Source: Bacillota bacterium (GTDB lineage: Bacteria; Bacillota; Bacilli; Bacillales; Cytobacillaceae). From it: a stretch of DNA of 6,793 bases. The first letter of the stretch is position 1, and every line of letters starts with the position of its first letter. Below are positions 6,530 to 6,793 of the stretch, in pieces. The notes under the pieces were generated by a model. The model saw only the letters and a program-made list of their open reading frames with translations. It ran no database searches and was not told where the DNA came from. The stretch is taken from NCBI GenBank assembly GCA_030705745.1, contig JAUZPT010000163.1:1-6793 (forward strand), read 5' to 3'. The translations under genes and the position numbers were made by a program.

Positions 6530-6793
6530 TTATTTACCCATATCCATTCCAGGCATTGACGTGCTATCACCCATTTGATTCATATGATGATAATATTTTC
6601 CGCCATTTTTATTAACAATGTCCTCGAATAGATTTTTTGGATATGAAGAAAAGCTTAACTCTTTTTCTGTACTTGGTTTGGCTAATTTTTTGTATCCATC
6701 ACTTGTTAAGACAGGGGAGTTTTGCTTAACGCCTTTTGCCCATTTATTAAAATCAGCTTGACTTACAGACTTAACTCTAAATTGCATATGGGC
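6530..6793 (-). CDS. qoxA: Menaquinol oxidase aa3 subunit II, C-terminal part
   Basis: Only the last 87 codons of the gene for quinol oxidase subunit II are in the window. The gene continues past the right edge: the frame is open to 6793, with Ala-His before the Met at 6787, so that Met is internal and not a start. The segment starting AHMQFRVKSVSQADFNKW and the later SSYPKNLFEDIVNKNGG match the extracellular cupredoxin-domain end and C-terminal tail of QoxA-type subunits. In quinol oxidases this domain has lost the CuA centre; the positions of the two lost Cys lie outside the window, so I cannot check this directly. The last 20 residues or so are rich in Met and His (HHMNQM, SMPGMDMGK) and would face the outside. 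The operon promoter and the lipoprotein signal peptide expected of this family are also off the window. Confidence 0.93.
   Translation of the reverse strand, partial: AHMQFRVKSVSQADFNKWAKGVKQNSPVLTSDGYKKLAKPSTEKELSFSSYPKNLFEDIVNKNGGKYYHHMNQMGDSTSMPGMDMGK

Overview
This window looks like chromosomal DNA of a low-GC, Gram-positive member of the Bacillales. The DNA is A+T rich and the genes have strong AGGAGG-type ribosome binding sites. A TTG start is likely for ctaB. The aa3-type menaquinol oxidase genes most resemble the Bacillus subtilis cytochrome aa3-600 (Qox) proteins as I remember them. Nothing points to a phage, transposon, plasmid or CRISPR locus. The content is mostly housekeeping, and I see no undescribed multi-gene system.

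Layout: two genes on the left read rightwards. The first (6-788) is the distal part of a prephenate dehydratase gene (pheA, phenylalanine synthesis), whose N-terminal frame is broken by a TAA at the window edge. The second (842-1528) encodes a HEAT-repeat protein of unknown role. A convergent intergenic space of 190 bases (1529-1718) follows, with a two-way hairpin terminator at 1683-1720. The rest of the window, from 6793 down to 1719, is one leftward operon: qoxA (3' end only), qoxB, qoxC, qoxD, ctaB, ctaA.

How the genes work together: QoxA-D form the haem-copper menaquinol oxidase, which takes electrons from menaquinol, reduces oxygen to water and pumps protons. CtaB converts haem B to haem O and CtaA converts haem O to haem A, the cofactor QoxB needs. 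The operon therefore carries the enzyme and its dedicated cofactor pathway together. In B. subtilis, by contrast, ctaA and ctaB lie by the cytochrome c oxidase genes and ctaA is divergent from ctaB. Within the operon the joints are tight: the qoxC ribosome binding site overlaps the qoxB stop, qoxC and qoxD abut, and the ctaA ribosome binding site overlaps the ctaB stop. The one loose joint is qoxD-ctaB, which holds a long perfect palindrome. Its U-tract lies on the strand opposite to the operon, so it looks like an intrinsic terminator facing antisense transcription.

Points most worth checking are the qoxD-ctaB palindrome, the unusual subtype and position of ctaB and ctaA, the frame break in pheA and its changed effector motif, and the unassigned HEAT-repeat gene.
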